This document shows positions 1 to 7,257 of a DNA stretch of 35,976 nucleotides, piece after piece; position 1 is the first letter of the stretch, and every line of letters begins with the position of its first letter. The notes under the pieces are model-generated. The model was given only the letters and a program-made list of their open reading frames with translations. It did not search any database and was not told the DNA's origin. This stretch comes from Bacteroidota bacterium. GTDB lineage: Bacteria > Bacteroidota > Rhodothermia > Rhodothermales > UBA10348. The stretch lies in assembly GCA_029262835.1 (NCBI GenBank), contig JAJCYQ010000051.1:1-35976 (forward strand), in the 5' to 3' direction. The translations under genes were made by a program, and so were the position numbers.

Positions 1-47
1 TAGATATCTTCTCCGGTGAAGTCGAGCTCTTGAGCTTGATCTTTCAT
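1..47 (-). CDS. 5' end of an unidentified gene (partial)
   Basis: An ATG at 47-45 on the minus strand opens a frame that runs off the left edge after 15 codons (MKDQAQELDFTGEDI). A GAGG Shine-Dalgarno-like core lies six bases upstream. The gene follows the CBS-domain protein on the same strand with a gap of about 50 bases, so it is probably the last visible member of the operon that begins with pspA. The fragment is too short to assign a family. Confidence 0.5.
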   Translation of the reverse strand, partial: MKDQAQELDFTGEDI

Positions 48-99
48 AGTAAGCCTCGTGGTGTAGGGAAGGGAATTGGATCGGTTAACCCAATTTACC

Positions 100-1395
100 T
101 TACCAGCATCTGAGGCTTACTTCTTTAGCATACCGTCTAATAATCCGTACCAGGTCAACCCGATTTGACGTCGCCGAGAGCACAATGAATCGGTAACCAG
201 CCAGTTCAAACTCGTCGCGCTGGGCTGGAATGGTGCCGAGTCGCGCCAGGATGAAGCCTGCAATGGTCTCGTATTCCCCGTCATCGGGTAGTGAAAAACC
301 TGCCCGGTCGCGGAGTTCATCGATATCCACGCGCCCACTCGCCACCACCGTATTCTCGTCGACCAGGCGCAGCAGATGATCTTCCTCGTCAAACTCATCC
401 TGGATGTCTCCGAAGAGCTCTTCAAGCACATCTTCGGTCGTCACCAGCCCCGCCGTTCCCCCGTATTCATCGATTACAACAGCTATCGAGGTACCCGCCG
501 CCAGGAAATCCCTTAAAAGATCCTTGGACAGCTTGGTCTCCGGAACGAACGTGGCTGGTCGCAGGATGTCTGCGATCGCTGCCGGCCTGTCGAACAGATC
601 GTACGCGAAGACGACGCCCACGATATTGTCGATGTTGTCACGGAATACAGGCAGCTTGGAGTGCCCCGATCGAACGAAGGTCTGCTGGAGTTCGGGGATT
701 GCGGTCGTTTCCTGTACGGCCACGATATCGGTTCGGGGTACCATGGATTCCTTGACGCGGACCGACCCAAGCGCGAACACGTTCGACAGCAGCGTGCTCT
801 CCTCTTCGTCCAGATCCAGTTCGCCGGACTGCTTGCTCTCCTCGATCATGAGTTCAAAATCACGCCGCATGAACTGGGAAAGCGTTGTTGTATCCGTTCG
901 GAACACCTTCATGAGCAGCGCGGCCGACCACCGCGAGAGCGCAATCATGGGCAGGAGCAACCAGTAGCAGACACGCAGTGGCAAGGCAAGCACAAACACC
1001 GCCCGGTTGGCGAACTCACGCATGACCGACTTCGGAATGATCTCCCCGAAGACAAGTACGACGAGTGAAGCAATAAAAGTCTGGGACGAGAGAACGAGCA
1101 CGATCGTGGTGGCCGTCCCGGCACCGGTAATCCCGGTATAGAATGACTGCAGTGGGGGCTCCAGGTAAAACGCTATGAGCGTGGAGTAGGCAACGAGTGC
1201 CAGGTTGTTGCCCACCAGGGTTGTTGTGAGCAGTGTCGCTGGATCATCCAGGAAACGCGATACGACAAGACCCGTCTTCCCCCCCTGCCGCGCCGATACC
1301 TCCACTCGTAGTCTGTTGGCCGCCACGAACGCAATTTCGGATCCGGAAAAAAAAGCGCTGAGCAGGAGCGTGAGGGCAACAAGTACAAGTTCCAT
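100..1395 (-). CDS. CorC/HlyC-type CNNM + CBS domain membrane protein (GldE/TlyC-like)
   Basis: 431 residues, the usual size for this family. Residues 1 to about 190 are a CNNM (DUF21) membrane domain with the SGSE motif at 17-20 and GEIIPKS at 118-124. A pair of CBS domains follows (about 213-335, with MVPRTDI at 218 and DEYGGTAGLVT at 309-319), then a C-terminal CorC_HlyC transporter-associated domain (about 345-425). Family members are linked to magnesium/cobalt efflux, and in Bacteroidota to gliding protein GldE. The substrate cannot be read from sequence. The gene starts 15 bases after the enoyl-CoA hydratase stop on the same strand, so co-transcription is likely. The domain call is firm; the GldE-versus-ion-transport role is open. 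Confidence 0.9.
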   Translation of the reverse strand: MELVLVALTLLLSAFFSGSEIAFVAANRLRVEVSARQGGKTGLVVSRFLDDPATLLTTTLVGNNLALVAYSTLIAFYLEPPLQSFYTGITGAGTATTIVLVLSSQTFIASLVVLVFGEIIPKSVMREFANRAVFVLALPLRVCYWLLLPMIALSRWSAALLMKVFRTDTTTLSQFMRRDFELMIEESKQSGELDLDEEESTLLSNVFALGSVRVKESMVPRTDIVAVQETTAIPELQQTFVRSGHSKLPVFRDNIDNIVGVVFAYDLFDRPAAIADILRPATFVPETKLSKDLLRDFLAAGTSIAVVIDEYGGTAGLVTTEDVLEELFGDIQDEFDEEDHLLRLVDENTVVASGRVDIDELRDRAGFSLPDDGEYETIAGFILARLGTIPAQRDEFELAGYRFIVLSATSNRVDLVRIIRRYAKEVSLRCW

Positions 1396-1410
1396 GGTGG
1401 ATTATCGGCC

Positions 1411-2190
1411 TCAGCGGCCCTTGAACTCCGCTTTGCGACGCGCCAGGAACGCATGGACTCCTTCATCGAAGTCCTCCGTGGCACAGGCCTGCCCGAACAG
1501 GGCGGCTTCGTGCTGGAGGCCCCGCTCCAACGGCAGGTCGCTGGCAGAGAGTGCCTCGAGCGTGAGGGCAATGGCGCGAGGCGCCTTCGTCAGCATACCG
1601 CGCAGCAGTTTCCGAGCGCCTTCCATCAGGTCGTCGGGAGCAAATACATGGTTGACGAGACCAATTTCATGGGCGCGATCGGCCGAAATCATTTCGCCGG
1701 TCAGAACAAGCTCCGTGGCCAGCCCTTTCCCCACGATCCGCGGCAGCCGCTGCGTACCACCATATCCGGGAATAATACCGAGGTTTACCTCGGGCTGCCC
1801 GAAACGGGCTGTGTTCGAGGCCACACGCATGTGGCACGCGAGGGCCAACTCCGACCCGCCGCCGAGCGCAAAACCATTCACCACAGCAATAACAGGCTTT
1901 GGCATCTGCTCAATCCGCGCGAACACGGCCTGCCCCCGCTCGGCAAAGGCCTTGCCTTCTTCCGGCCCCATTCCCTTGAACTGCTTGATATCAGCACCGG
2001 CCACAAAACTCTTGGGACCTGCCCCTGTGAGCAGTACACCCTGGACAGACGGCTCCAATGCAGCCCATGAAAAGCACGCATCCAGGTCATCCATGACCTG
2101 TCGGCTTAGGGCGTTGAGCGTTTCCTCCTGGTCTATGACTACGGTAGCTATGCCCTCGTCCACCGTTACCTTGAGCGTCTGGAATGTCAT
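1411..2190 (-). CDS. Enoyl-CoA hydratase/isomerase (crotonase family)
   Basis: 259 residues, standard length for a mitochondrial-type enoyl-CoA hydratase. The oxyanion-hole segment AGADIKQF is present. ALGGGSELALACHMRVAS carries the first catalytic glutamate, and QPEVNLGIIPGYGGTQRL carries the second. With both acid/base glutamates present, hydration of 2-enoyl-CoA (beta-oxidation or 3-hydroxybutyryl-CoA dehydration) is the likely reaction; the chain length is not predictable. The start codon overlaps the stop of the upstream coiled-coil gene by four bases (ATGA), so translation is coupled. A crotonase in a PspA operon is unusual and may reflect a lipid or membrane-homeostasis theme (inference). 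Confidence 0.93.
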   Translation of the reverse strand: MTFQTLKVTVDEGIATVVIDQEETLNALSRQVMDDLDACFSWAALEPSVQGVLLTGAGPKSFVAGADIKQFKGMGPEEGKAFAERGQAVFARIEQMPKPVIAVVNGFALGGGSELALACHMRVASNTARFGQPEVNLGIIPGYGGTQRLPRIVGKGLATELVLTGEMISADRAHEIGLVNHVFAPDDLMEGARKLLRGMLTKAPRAIALTLEALSASDLPLERGLQHEAALFGQACATEDFDEGVHAFLARRKAEFKGR

Positions 2191-3074
2191 GATGTCACCT
2201 TGGAATAGCCGTCCGTCGTGGACTCGTCGTCTGTTTCGTCTGCCTCGGCCGTCGGATCATCGAACGTATCGACCTCGGACAGCAGGTCCATCGGATTGGT
2301 AAACACTTCCTCCATCTCAATCACGGACGCCTGCGTCTCTTCCACCTCGGAGAGCAGCGTATCGAGCTGGAACGAAATCTCCTCCGGGTTGCGCAACGTG
2401 AGGGACTGTTCATCAATATATTTGATGACGTCTTCGATGGTCTCGAGCTGGGCTTCAATGATTTCGAGGTTTTCTGCCCCTTTTTCCGAGCGTTCCAACC
2501 GCTGCTTCAGGATCCGCAGGCGGCGCTCCTTGATGGCACGAACGCGCGGTGAGTCGTCCTTCATGTCTTCGGTCAGCGCAGCAATGGTCTCCTGCACTTC
2601 TTTTCCCGTGGTACCTGACCGCGTCGACTCGTAACGCTCCTTCTGGAAGAGCAGGTTCAGATAGGAGTCGAGCAGTCCGCTGATCTTGGCCAGGTGGCTG
2701 TCGAGCATACCCTGCGAGGCATAGCTGAGTTTGCGGTAATTCTGACGAATATCCGACTCCTGCTTCCGGACGTGCGCGTACCGGCGCTGATTGACCGGGT
2801 TGAGCTGCTTGAAGAGTTCCTTCTGGCTCGGCGGTCGCGCATGCACGGCCGCTTTTTTCGAGCGGATGACCCGCTTGAAGCGCTCGTTCTTTGGCATCGT
2901 CCCGAGGTAGACGAGTTCCAGGCCGAACGAGACCATGAGTGCCACATCCATGAGCCACGGCACATCCAGGAAGCTCACACCCAGCGCCATAGCCATGGCA
3001 CCGAGCAGAAACGTCAGATTCAGAGGAAGGAAGAAGGCCTCCCGTGTGTAGTTGATATCACTCTTCTCTTTCAC
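2187..3074 (-). CDS. Unknown protein: N-terminal membrane segments plus long coiled coil
   Basis: 295 residues, not recognised as a named family. Two hydrophobic stretches near the N-terminus (about 13-33 and 38-58) form a membrane hairpin. They are followed by a basic stretch and a long charged helical region (about 85-265) rich in Glu, Lys, Arg and Leu that looks like coiled coil. The C-terminal 30 residues are very acidic and probably disordered. The gene is coupled by ATGA overlaps to both neighbours: the small charged protein upstream and the crotonase downstream. Lying in a PspA operon, it is a candidate membrane anchor or partner for PspA (inference). No catalytic motif is visible. Confidence 0.85.
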   Translation of the reverse strand: MKEKSDINYTREAFFLPLNLTFLLGAMAMALGVSFLDVPWLMDVALMVSFGLELVYLGTMPKNERFKRVIRSKKAAVHARPPSQKELFKQLNPVNQRRYAHVRKQESDIRQNYRKLSYASQGMLDSHLAKISGLLDSYLNLLFQKERYESTRSGTTGKEVQETIAALTEDMKDDSPRVRAIKERRLRILKQRLERSEKGAENLEIIEAQLETIEDVIKYIDEQSLTLRNPEEISFQLDTLLSEVEETQASVIEMEEVFTNPMDLLSEVDTFDDPTAEADETDDESTTDGYSKVTS

Positions 3075-3466
3075 GAAGCACCTCGCATGCGGCCGATGGT
3101 TTTGTCCGGAAGTGGGGCTTCTGCCGCCGGGCGATTTGAAGCCTGTGCTCGCGCGCCGGCTGGACGGGACGCACCGTCATTCGATTCCGGTGCCCGTTGC
3201 TGCGGATCCATTTCTGAAAAGCGATCCCTGGTCGACTCAAGACCAACTTCCAATCGGGCTTCCTGGAGCGCTGCATCGTGCGTGAGCCGATCGGTCATTT
3301 CCCGGTGCTCATCCAACAATGATTCGAGAGAGGACACCATGTCGGATACGGCGCGGGACGATGCCCGCGTCCTTGCTGCCATATGCGCACGGCGCTTGAG
3401 ATGCTTCAGGGCACGCAAGTGCTCCTTTTCAGCTTCTTTGATCCGCTCGAATTCCTCGGGTGTCAT
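3071..3466 (-). CDS. Small charged helical protein of unknown function in the pspA operon
   Basis: 131 residues, unrecognised. The N-terminal 80 residues are helical and highly charged, starting MTPEEFERIKEAEKEHLRAL. The rest is Ala/Pro-rich and probably disordered, ending in DKTIGRMRGAS. The terminal KTIG-R-x-R segment resembles the C-terminus of the PspA protein encoded just upstream (KTIGKQR). There is no signal peptide or membrane segment. Four-base ATGA overlaps link it to pspA upstream and to the membrane/coiled-coil gene downstream, so the three are made as a unit and probably act together (inference). Confidence 0.8.
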   Translation of the reverse strand: MTPEEFERIKEAEKEHLRALKHLKRRAHMAARTRASSRAVSDMVSSLESLLDEHREMTDRLTHDAALQEARLEVGLESTRDRFSEMDPQQRAPESNDGASRPAGARAQASNRPAAEAPLPDKTIGRMRGAS

Positions 3467-4242
3467 CCGTTTTGGCTGCGTTGCTTGCCGATTGTTTTGC
3501 CGGAGCTGGTCTCCTCCTCGTCAGGGATCTCCATTTTTTCCGGCGCTTCACTGGCGGCCTCCTCCTCTGGCGCCCCCATGTTCATCTCGAGCTTGAACTG
3601 TTTGACCAGTTCGGCCGCGCGGATTTTCTGAGCATCTTCCTCAATGCGAAGGGAGTCAGAGTCCACGGAGTCGAGAGCCATTTCCATGCGCGCCTCGTTG
3701 CGGGCCGTTTCCTCCTGCAGACGCGACAGCATTTCGTCGTGCGTCTGGTCAATGCCGGTTATTTCAAACGACTCCAGTGTGTCGGCCACCTTTGACTGCC
3801 ACTGGGCGCGCTCGTGCGCACGCAGGGCATCCTTGGCCTCAGCGATTTTGCGCTCCTTCTCCCGCATGAACGCCTTCTTGACCTGGATGGCCTTTTCATA
3901 GGCGCTGGATGCAAACCCGAGTTGCTCCTGGGCCCGAGCCATGTTTTCCCTCACGGCCTCCAGTCGCATGGCGTACTTCTCCGCGATATCGTCGCGCCCC
4001 GCCTGTATCCCTGCCTTGATGTGGGAGGTCACTTCCGAAAGCTCTTTCTCGTACTTCTTGACCTCTTTCTGGAGCAACATCACGTTGGCCTTGACCGTCG
4101 CGATGTTCTCGTTCATCTTCGGGACCTGGTCGTTCAGCTCACGGATGTTCTGCTCCAGAATGAGCTTTGGATTTTCCAGTGACGAAATGGCGCCTCCAAA
4201 GATGGATTTGACGAATCGAGAGAACCGTGACCAGACAGACAT
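3463..4242 (-). CDS. pspA: PspA/IM30 (Vipp1-like) membrane-protection protein
   Basis: 259 residues. The N-terminus (MSVWSRFSRFVKSIFG) is the amphipathic helix typical of PspA/IM30, followed by the family segment LENPKLILEQNIRELNDQV and continuous coiled coil to about residue 220. These ESCRT-III-like proteins bind stressed inner membranes and polymerise to limit proton leakage. The C-terminus carries an acidic low-complexity extension (about 222-248) ending in KTIGKQRSQNG, longer than in E. coli PspA (222 residues). It is the first gene of a minus-strand operon. No sigma54-type regulator (pspF) or pspB/pspC-like gene is visible nearby. Confidence 0.92.
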   Translation of the reverse strand: MSVWSRFSRFVKSIFGGAISSLENPKLILEQNIRELNDQVPKMNENIATVKANVMLLQKEVKKYEKELSEVTSHIKAGIQAGRDDIAEKYAMRLEAVRENMARAQEQLGFASSAYEKAIQVKKAFMREKERKIAEAKDALRAHERAQWQSKVADTLESFEITGIDQTHDEMLSRLQEETARNEARMEMALDSVDSDSLRIEEDAQKIRAAELVKQFKLEMNMGAPEEEAASEAPEKMEIPDEEETSSGKTIGKQRSQNG

Positions 4243-4330
4243 GGCGGGAGTGGGTTATTGGATTACTGGAAGATACACTGAATTTCGAACAGACTCCGAA
4301 GAGTTCCTACGGAAACATGCGGCGCATGAT

Positions 4331-5668
4331 TCAAGATCGTTTCCAACCGGTCGCATCGAGCCGATCAACGATCAGCGGCGGCGCCTCGCCGGGCGCCTCT
4401 CCGAACGAGAACGCGGCCAGCAGATCGGCACCTGCCGACGCGACATGCTCCCCGGAAGACAAGGATGCATGGACGAGCGCCAACACCTCGCCCTCCTGCA
4501 CCACGCTACCGGGCTTCTTGAGGAGCGTGAACCCGGCTACCGGATCGACAGCATCCTCCTTGCGTCGACGGCCGGCGCCCAGTGCAACACTGGCCAGACC
4601 CACCGCCATGGCATCGATAGCCGTGACATATCCGCCGACGCCTTCCGGTACCCTGATCTCGGAGACGGCAGCGGACCCTGGTCTCCTGTCCGGATGGCGT
4701 ACCACGTCCACGTCTCCGCCCTGGGCGCGGACAAGCGCTTCGAAGCGGCGCATGGCTGCTCCCGATTCGACGACGCCACGCGCGAGGTGTTCTGCCTCTC
4801 GTACATCTGCAGCCTTGCCTCCAAGCACGATCATTTCGGCCGCCAGTGCAAGCGTCAAGGCGAGGACATCCGGCGGGCCGCCACCGCCAAGTACATCGAT
4901 CGATTCTGCCACTTCCACCCAGTTGCCCACGGCAGCGCCGAGCGGCGTATCCATCCGCGTCAGGAGCGCCACCGTCTTCGTGCCGAATGCTTCGCCGAGC
5001 CGGACCATGGTCTCGGCCAGGCGACGCGCATCCTGCTCCTGCTTCATGAACGCACCCGCACCGAATTTGACGTCCAGCACGAGGGCATCAATTCCCTCGG
5101 CCAGTTTCTTGCTCATGATGGATGCAGCAATGAACGGTATGAACTCAACCGTTGCCGTCACATCGCGCAGCGCGTAGATTTTTTTGTCGGCCGGCGCGAT
5201 ATCATCCGTCTGGCCAATCATGACGACTCCCAGATCCGCCAACTGGCTGCGATACGCCGGAATGTCCATGGAGGTCGAAAATCTGGGAATGGACTCCAGC
5301 TTGTCGAGCGTACCGCCTGTATGCCCGAGACCGCGCCCTGAAATCATGGGTACCGGCACCCCGCACGCCGAGACGATAGCGGCAAGAGGAATGGAGATCT
5401 TGTCGCCGACACCTCCCGTAGAGTGCTTGTCCACCTTGATGCCGGGCAGATCCGACAAGTCCAGCACCACACCGGAATGCAACATGGACCTCGTCAAAGC
5501 GACCATTTCGTGGGTTGTCATGCCCGATTTGAAGGCAGCCATGAGGAACGCCGCCATCTGGTAGTCGGGCACGTCGCCTGACGTGTAGGCCGATACCAGC
5601 GCGTCGATGTCTGCATCGGACAATTCCTGCCCATCCCGCTTCGACCGGATGATGTTGACGACATTCAT
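4331..5668 (-). CDS. deoA: Thymidine/pyrimidine-nucleoside phosphorylase
   Basis: 445 residues, close to E. coli DeoA (440). The phosphate and nucleoside-binding signatures are present: KVDKHSTGGVGDK near residue 80, and the family signature SGRGLGHTGGTLDKLESI near 110. The enzyme cleaves thymidine or uridine with phosphate to the free base and (deoxy)ribose-1-phosphate in nucleoside salvage. DeoA and the broader Pdp enzymes share these motifs, so specificity is not settled. The gene lies 88 bases downstream of the pspA start and 142 bases from rpmE, with a strong terminator in between. It is therefore probably transcribed separately from rpmE. Confidence 0.93.
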   Translation of the reverse strand: MNVVNIIRSKRDGQELSDADIDALVSAYTSGDVPDYQMAAFLMAAFKSGMTTHEMVALTRSMLHSGVVLDLSDLPGIKVDKHSTGGVGDKISIPLAAIVSACGVPVPMISGRGLGHTGGTLDKLESIPRFSTSMDIPAYRSQLADLGVVMIGQTDDIAPADKKIYALRDVTATVEFIPFIAASIMSKKLAEGIDALVLDVKFGAGAFMKQEQDARRLAETMVRLGEAFGTKTVALLTRMDTPLGAAVGNWVEVAESIDVLGGGGPPDVLALTLALAAEMIVLGGKAADVREAEHLARGVVESGAAMRRFEALVRAQGGDVDVVRHPDRRPGSAAVSEIRVPEGVGGYVTAIDAMAVGLASVALGAGRRRKEDAVDPVAGFTLLKKPGSVVQEGEVLALVHASLSSGEHVASAGADLLAAFSFGEAPGEAPPLIVDRLDATGWKRS

Positions 5669-5709
5669 TGCAGATACCTGATTCGCTTACGGTTGGCAGT
5701 TACCGGGAC

Positions 5710-5744
5710 AAAAATGGGGGCGCACCGGCCGGTGCGCCCCCATT
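5710..5744 (-). terminator. Strong Rho-independent terminator after rpmE
   Basis: Positions 5713-5744 are a perfect 32-base palindrome centred between 5728 and 5729 (GCACCGG/CCGGTGC core flanked by G5/C5 tracts). Read on the minus strand it ends in a run of five T (5714-5710). It lies between the bL31 stop (5811) and the deoA start (5668), both minus-strand, so it should terminate the bL31 transcript. The stem has no separate loop, so as RNA the central bases must open to a tetraloop. As DNA it could also extrude a cruciform or bind a dimeric protein. Confidence 0.75.
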
Positions 5745-5810
5745 CAAAATCACGTAGCCGGAGACCGGCCCGCTACTTATTCAACACGCTACTGGCGTTA
5801 CGGCAGTACC

Positions 5811-6026
5811 TTATTCGGCAGCCGGTTTGGCGTAACGACGTTTGAACTTCTCAACGCGACCCGCCGTGTCGACAAACTGACGCTTGCCTGTATAGAACGG
5901 GTGGTTCGTGGAGTCAATCTCCGAATTGTACACGTCGCCCTTCATCGTGGAGCGCATTTGTACGACGGAGCCGTCGGAGAGCTTCACTTCAATGAAGTCG
6001 TATTCGGGATGGATGTCTTTTTTCAT
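5811..6026 (-). CDS. rpmE: 50S ribosomal protein bL31 (cysteine-free form)
   Basis: 71 residues starting MKKDIHPEYDFIEVKLSDGS. An upstream in-frame ATG would add 30 unrelated residues, so the conserved MKKDIHP start is chosen. HPFYTGKRQFVDTAGRVEKFKRRY matches the conserved C-terminal half of bL31. The zinc-binding cysteines of the C+ form are all absent; those positions read VKLSDGSVVQ and EIDSTN. This is therefore a zinc-independent (C-) bL31, although the length is that of the short type. It sits 64 bases downstream of korB and is followed by a strong terminator. Confidence 0.93.
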   Translation of the reverse strand: MKKDIHPEYDFIEVKLSDGSVVQMRSTMKGDVYNSEIDSTNHPFYTGKRQFVDTAGRVEKFKRRYAKPAAE

Positions 6027-6090
6027 GGCGCTGATAGGCTTCGATCGAATAGCCTGCAAATATAGTAACTGGGGCTGTGACCTACAACCG

Positions 6091-7257
6091 TCACCCGACC
6101 GTCCATGTATCTCCACCGCTCAGCAGATCCTCCAATGATCCGGTGCCCGAGCGCTTCAGGACGTCGTCGACCTGGGCGTGGAGCATGTCCTCATAGGTCG
6201 GGCGCTCCTCCTGGTAGAACACGCCAAACGGTTGTGGCATATGGGGATCCCAGTGCATCCGGCTGATGATGGTAGCCAGTTCACGGGACGTTTCATCATA
6301 GACGAGACAGTCACTCGCCGAAAGGGATCCCGATTCCAGATCCACAGACTTCAAGCTAAATCCTTCGAGACGCAGCCCTCTGCTGCCACCTGCATACACG
6401 AGCGGCTTGCCATGCTCCACATACACGGTCCTGTCGGCACGCGAGTCCTTTTCGGTAAACTGGAAGAAGGCCCCGTCATTGAAAATGTTGCAGTTCTGAT
6501 AGACCTCGACGAACCCTGTTCCCCTGTGTGCGTGTGACCGCGTGAACATTTCTTTCATGTGCTTCGGGTCACGATCCATCGTTCTGGCGACGAACGTGGC
6601 ATCGGCACCGAGGACAACGGCCGACGGATTGAACGGATGATCAATGGAGCCGAACGGAGTCGACTTCGTGACTTTGCCCGCCTCGGATGTCGGCGAATAC
6701 TGTCCCTTCGTCAGCCCGTAGATCTGGTTGTTGAACAGGATCATCTGGACATTCAGATTGCGCCGCATGATGTGGATAAGATGATTGCCACCAATGGACA
6801 GCCCATCACCGTCACCGGTCACAATCCACACATCCAGTTCCGGCCGACTCGCCTTGAGCCCGGTGGCGATTGTTGGCGCCCGGCCGTGGATGGAGTGCAT
6901 GCCGTAGGTCTCCATGTAGTACGGAAAGCGGCTCGAACACCCGATTCCCGAGATGAAAACCGTATTTTCCCGGGGTACTCCGAGTTCAGGCATGAGCCGC
7001 TGTACCGTCGCCAGAATGGCATAGTCGCCACACCCTGGACACCAGCGCACGTCCTGGTCAGAGGAAAAGTCGGCGCGCGTCAGCCCCGACGCCCCGTCCC
7101 CCTGGGCACCCGGCGGCATGGTCGGCTTCTTACCGCCTGCACCCGGCGGCATGGTTGGCTTCTTTGCCCCCATTCCCGGCGGCATGGTCGGTTTCTTTGC
7201 CCCCACTCCCGGCGGCAACGTCGGCTTACGTTTTTTGCTTTTGTCCTGGTCAGCCAT
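6091..7257 (-). CDS. korB: 2-oxoglutarate:ferredoxin oxidoreductase, beta subunit, with N-terminal repeat tail
   Basis: 388 residues. The core is a KorB-type thiamine-diphosphate subunit: iron-sulfur cysteines CPGCGDY at 73-79 and C107, the TPP/magnesium motif GDGDGLS at 148-154 with NN at 176-177, and NLNVQMILFNNQIYGLTKGQ. With KorA it oxidatively decarboxylates 2-oxoglutarate to succinyl-CoA and reduces ferredoxin, or runs in reverse. The first 53 residues are unusual: after a basic start come four 11-residue Pro/Lys repeats (KKPTMPPGMGA type). Ordinary KorB proteins are about 280-350 residues and lack this tail. The start overlaps the korA stop by eight bases, so translation is coupled. 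Confidence 0.93.
   Translation of the reverse strand: MADQDKSKKRKPTLPPGVGAKKPTMPPGMGAKKPTMPPGAGGKKPTMPPGAQGDGASGLTRADFSSDQDVRWCPGCGDYAILATVQRLMPELGVPRENTVFISGIGCSSRFPYYMETYGMHSIHGRAPTIATGLKASRPELDVWIVTGDGDGLSIGGNHLIHIMRRNLNVQMILFNNQIYGLTKGQYSPTSEAGKVTKSTPFGSIDHPFNPSAVVLGADATFVARTMDRDPKHMKEMFTRSHAHRGTGFVEVYQNCNIFNDGAFFQFTEKDSRADRTVYVEHGKPLVYAGGSRGLRLEGFSLKSVDLESGSLSASDCLVYDETSRELATIISRMHWDPHMPQPFGVFYQEERPTYEDMLHAQVDDVLKRSGTGSLEDLLSGGDTWTVG
7099..7230 (-). repeat. Four 33-bp tandem repeats in the 5' end of korB (11-residue KKPTMPPG units)
   Basis: The DNA encodes four consecutive units: RKPTLPPGVGA, KKPTMPPGMGA, KKPTMPPGAGG and KKPTMPPGAQG (residues 10-53 of KorB). The units are in frame and nearly identical at the DNA level in the middle copies, as expected for recent slippage or duplication. 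The peptide is basic, proline-rich and probably extended. Confidence 0.9.

Noticed and set aside
3941-5341. A 466-codon plus-strand frame opposite pspA and deoA
   Set aside because: It is a shadow of two firmly identified minus-strand genes, with no ribosome site and abnormal composition.
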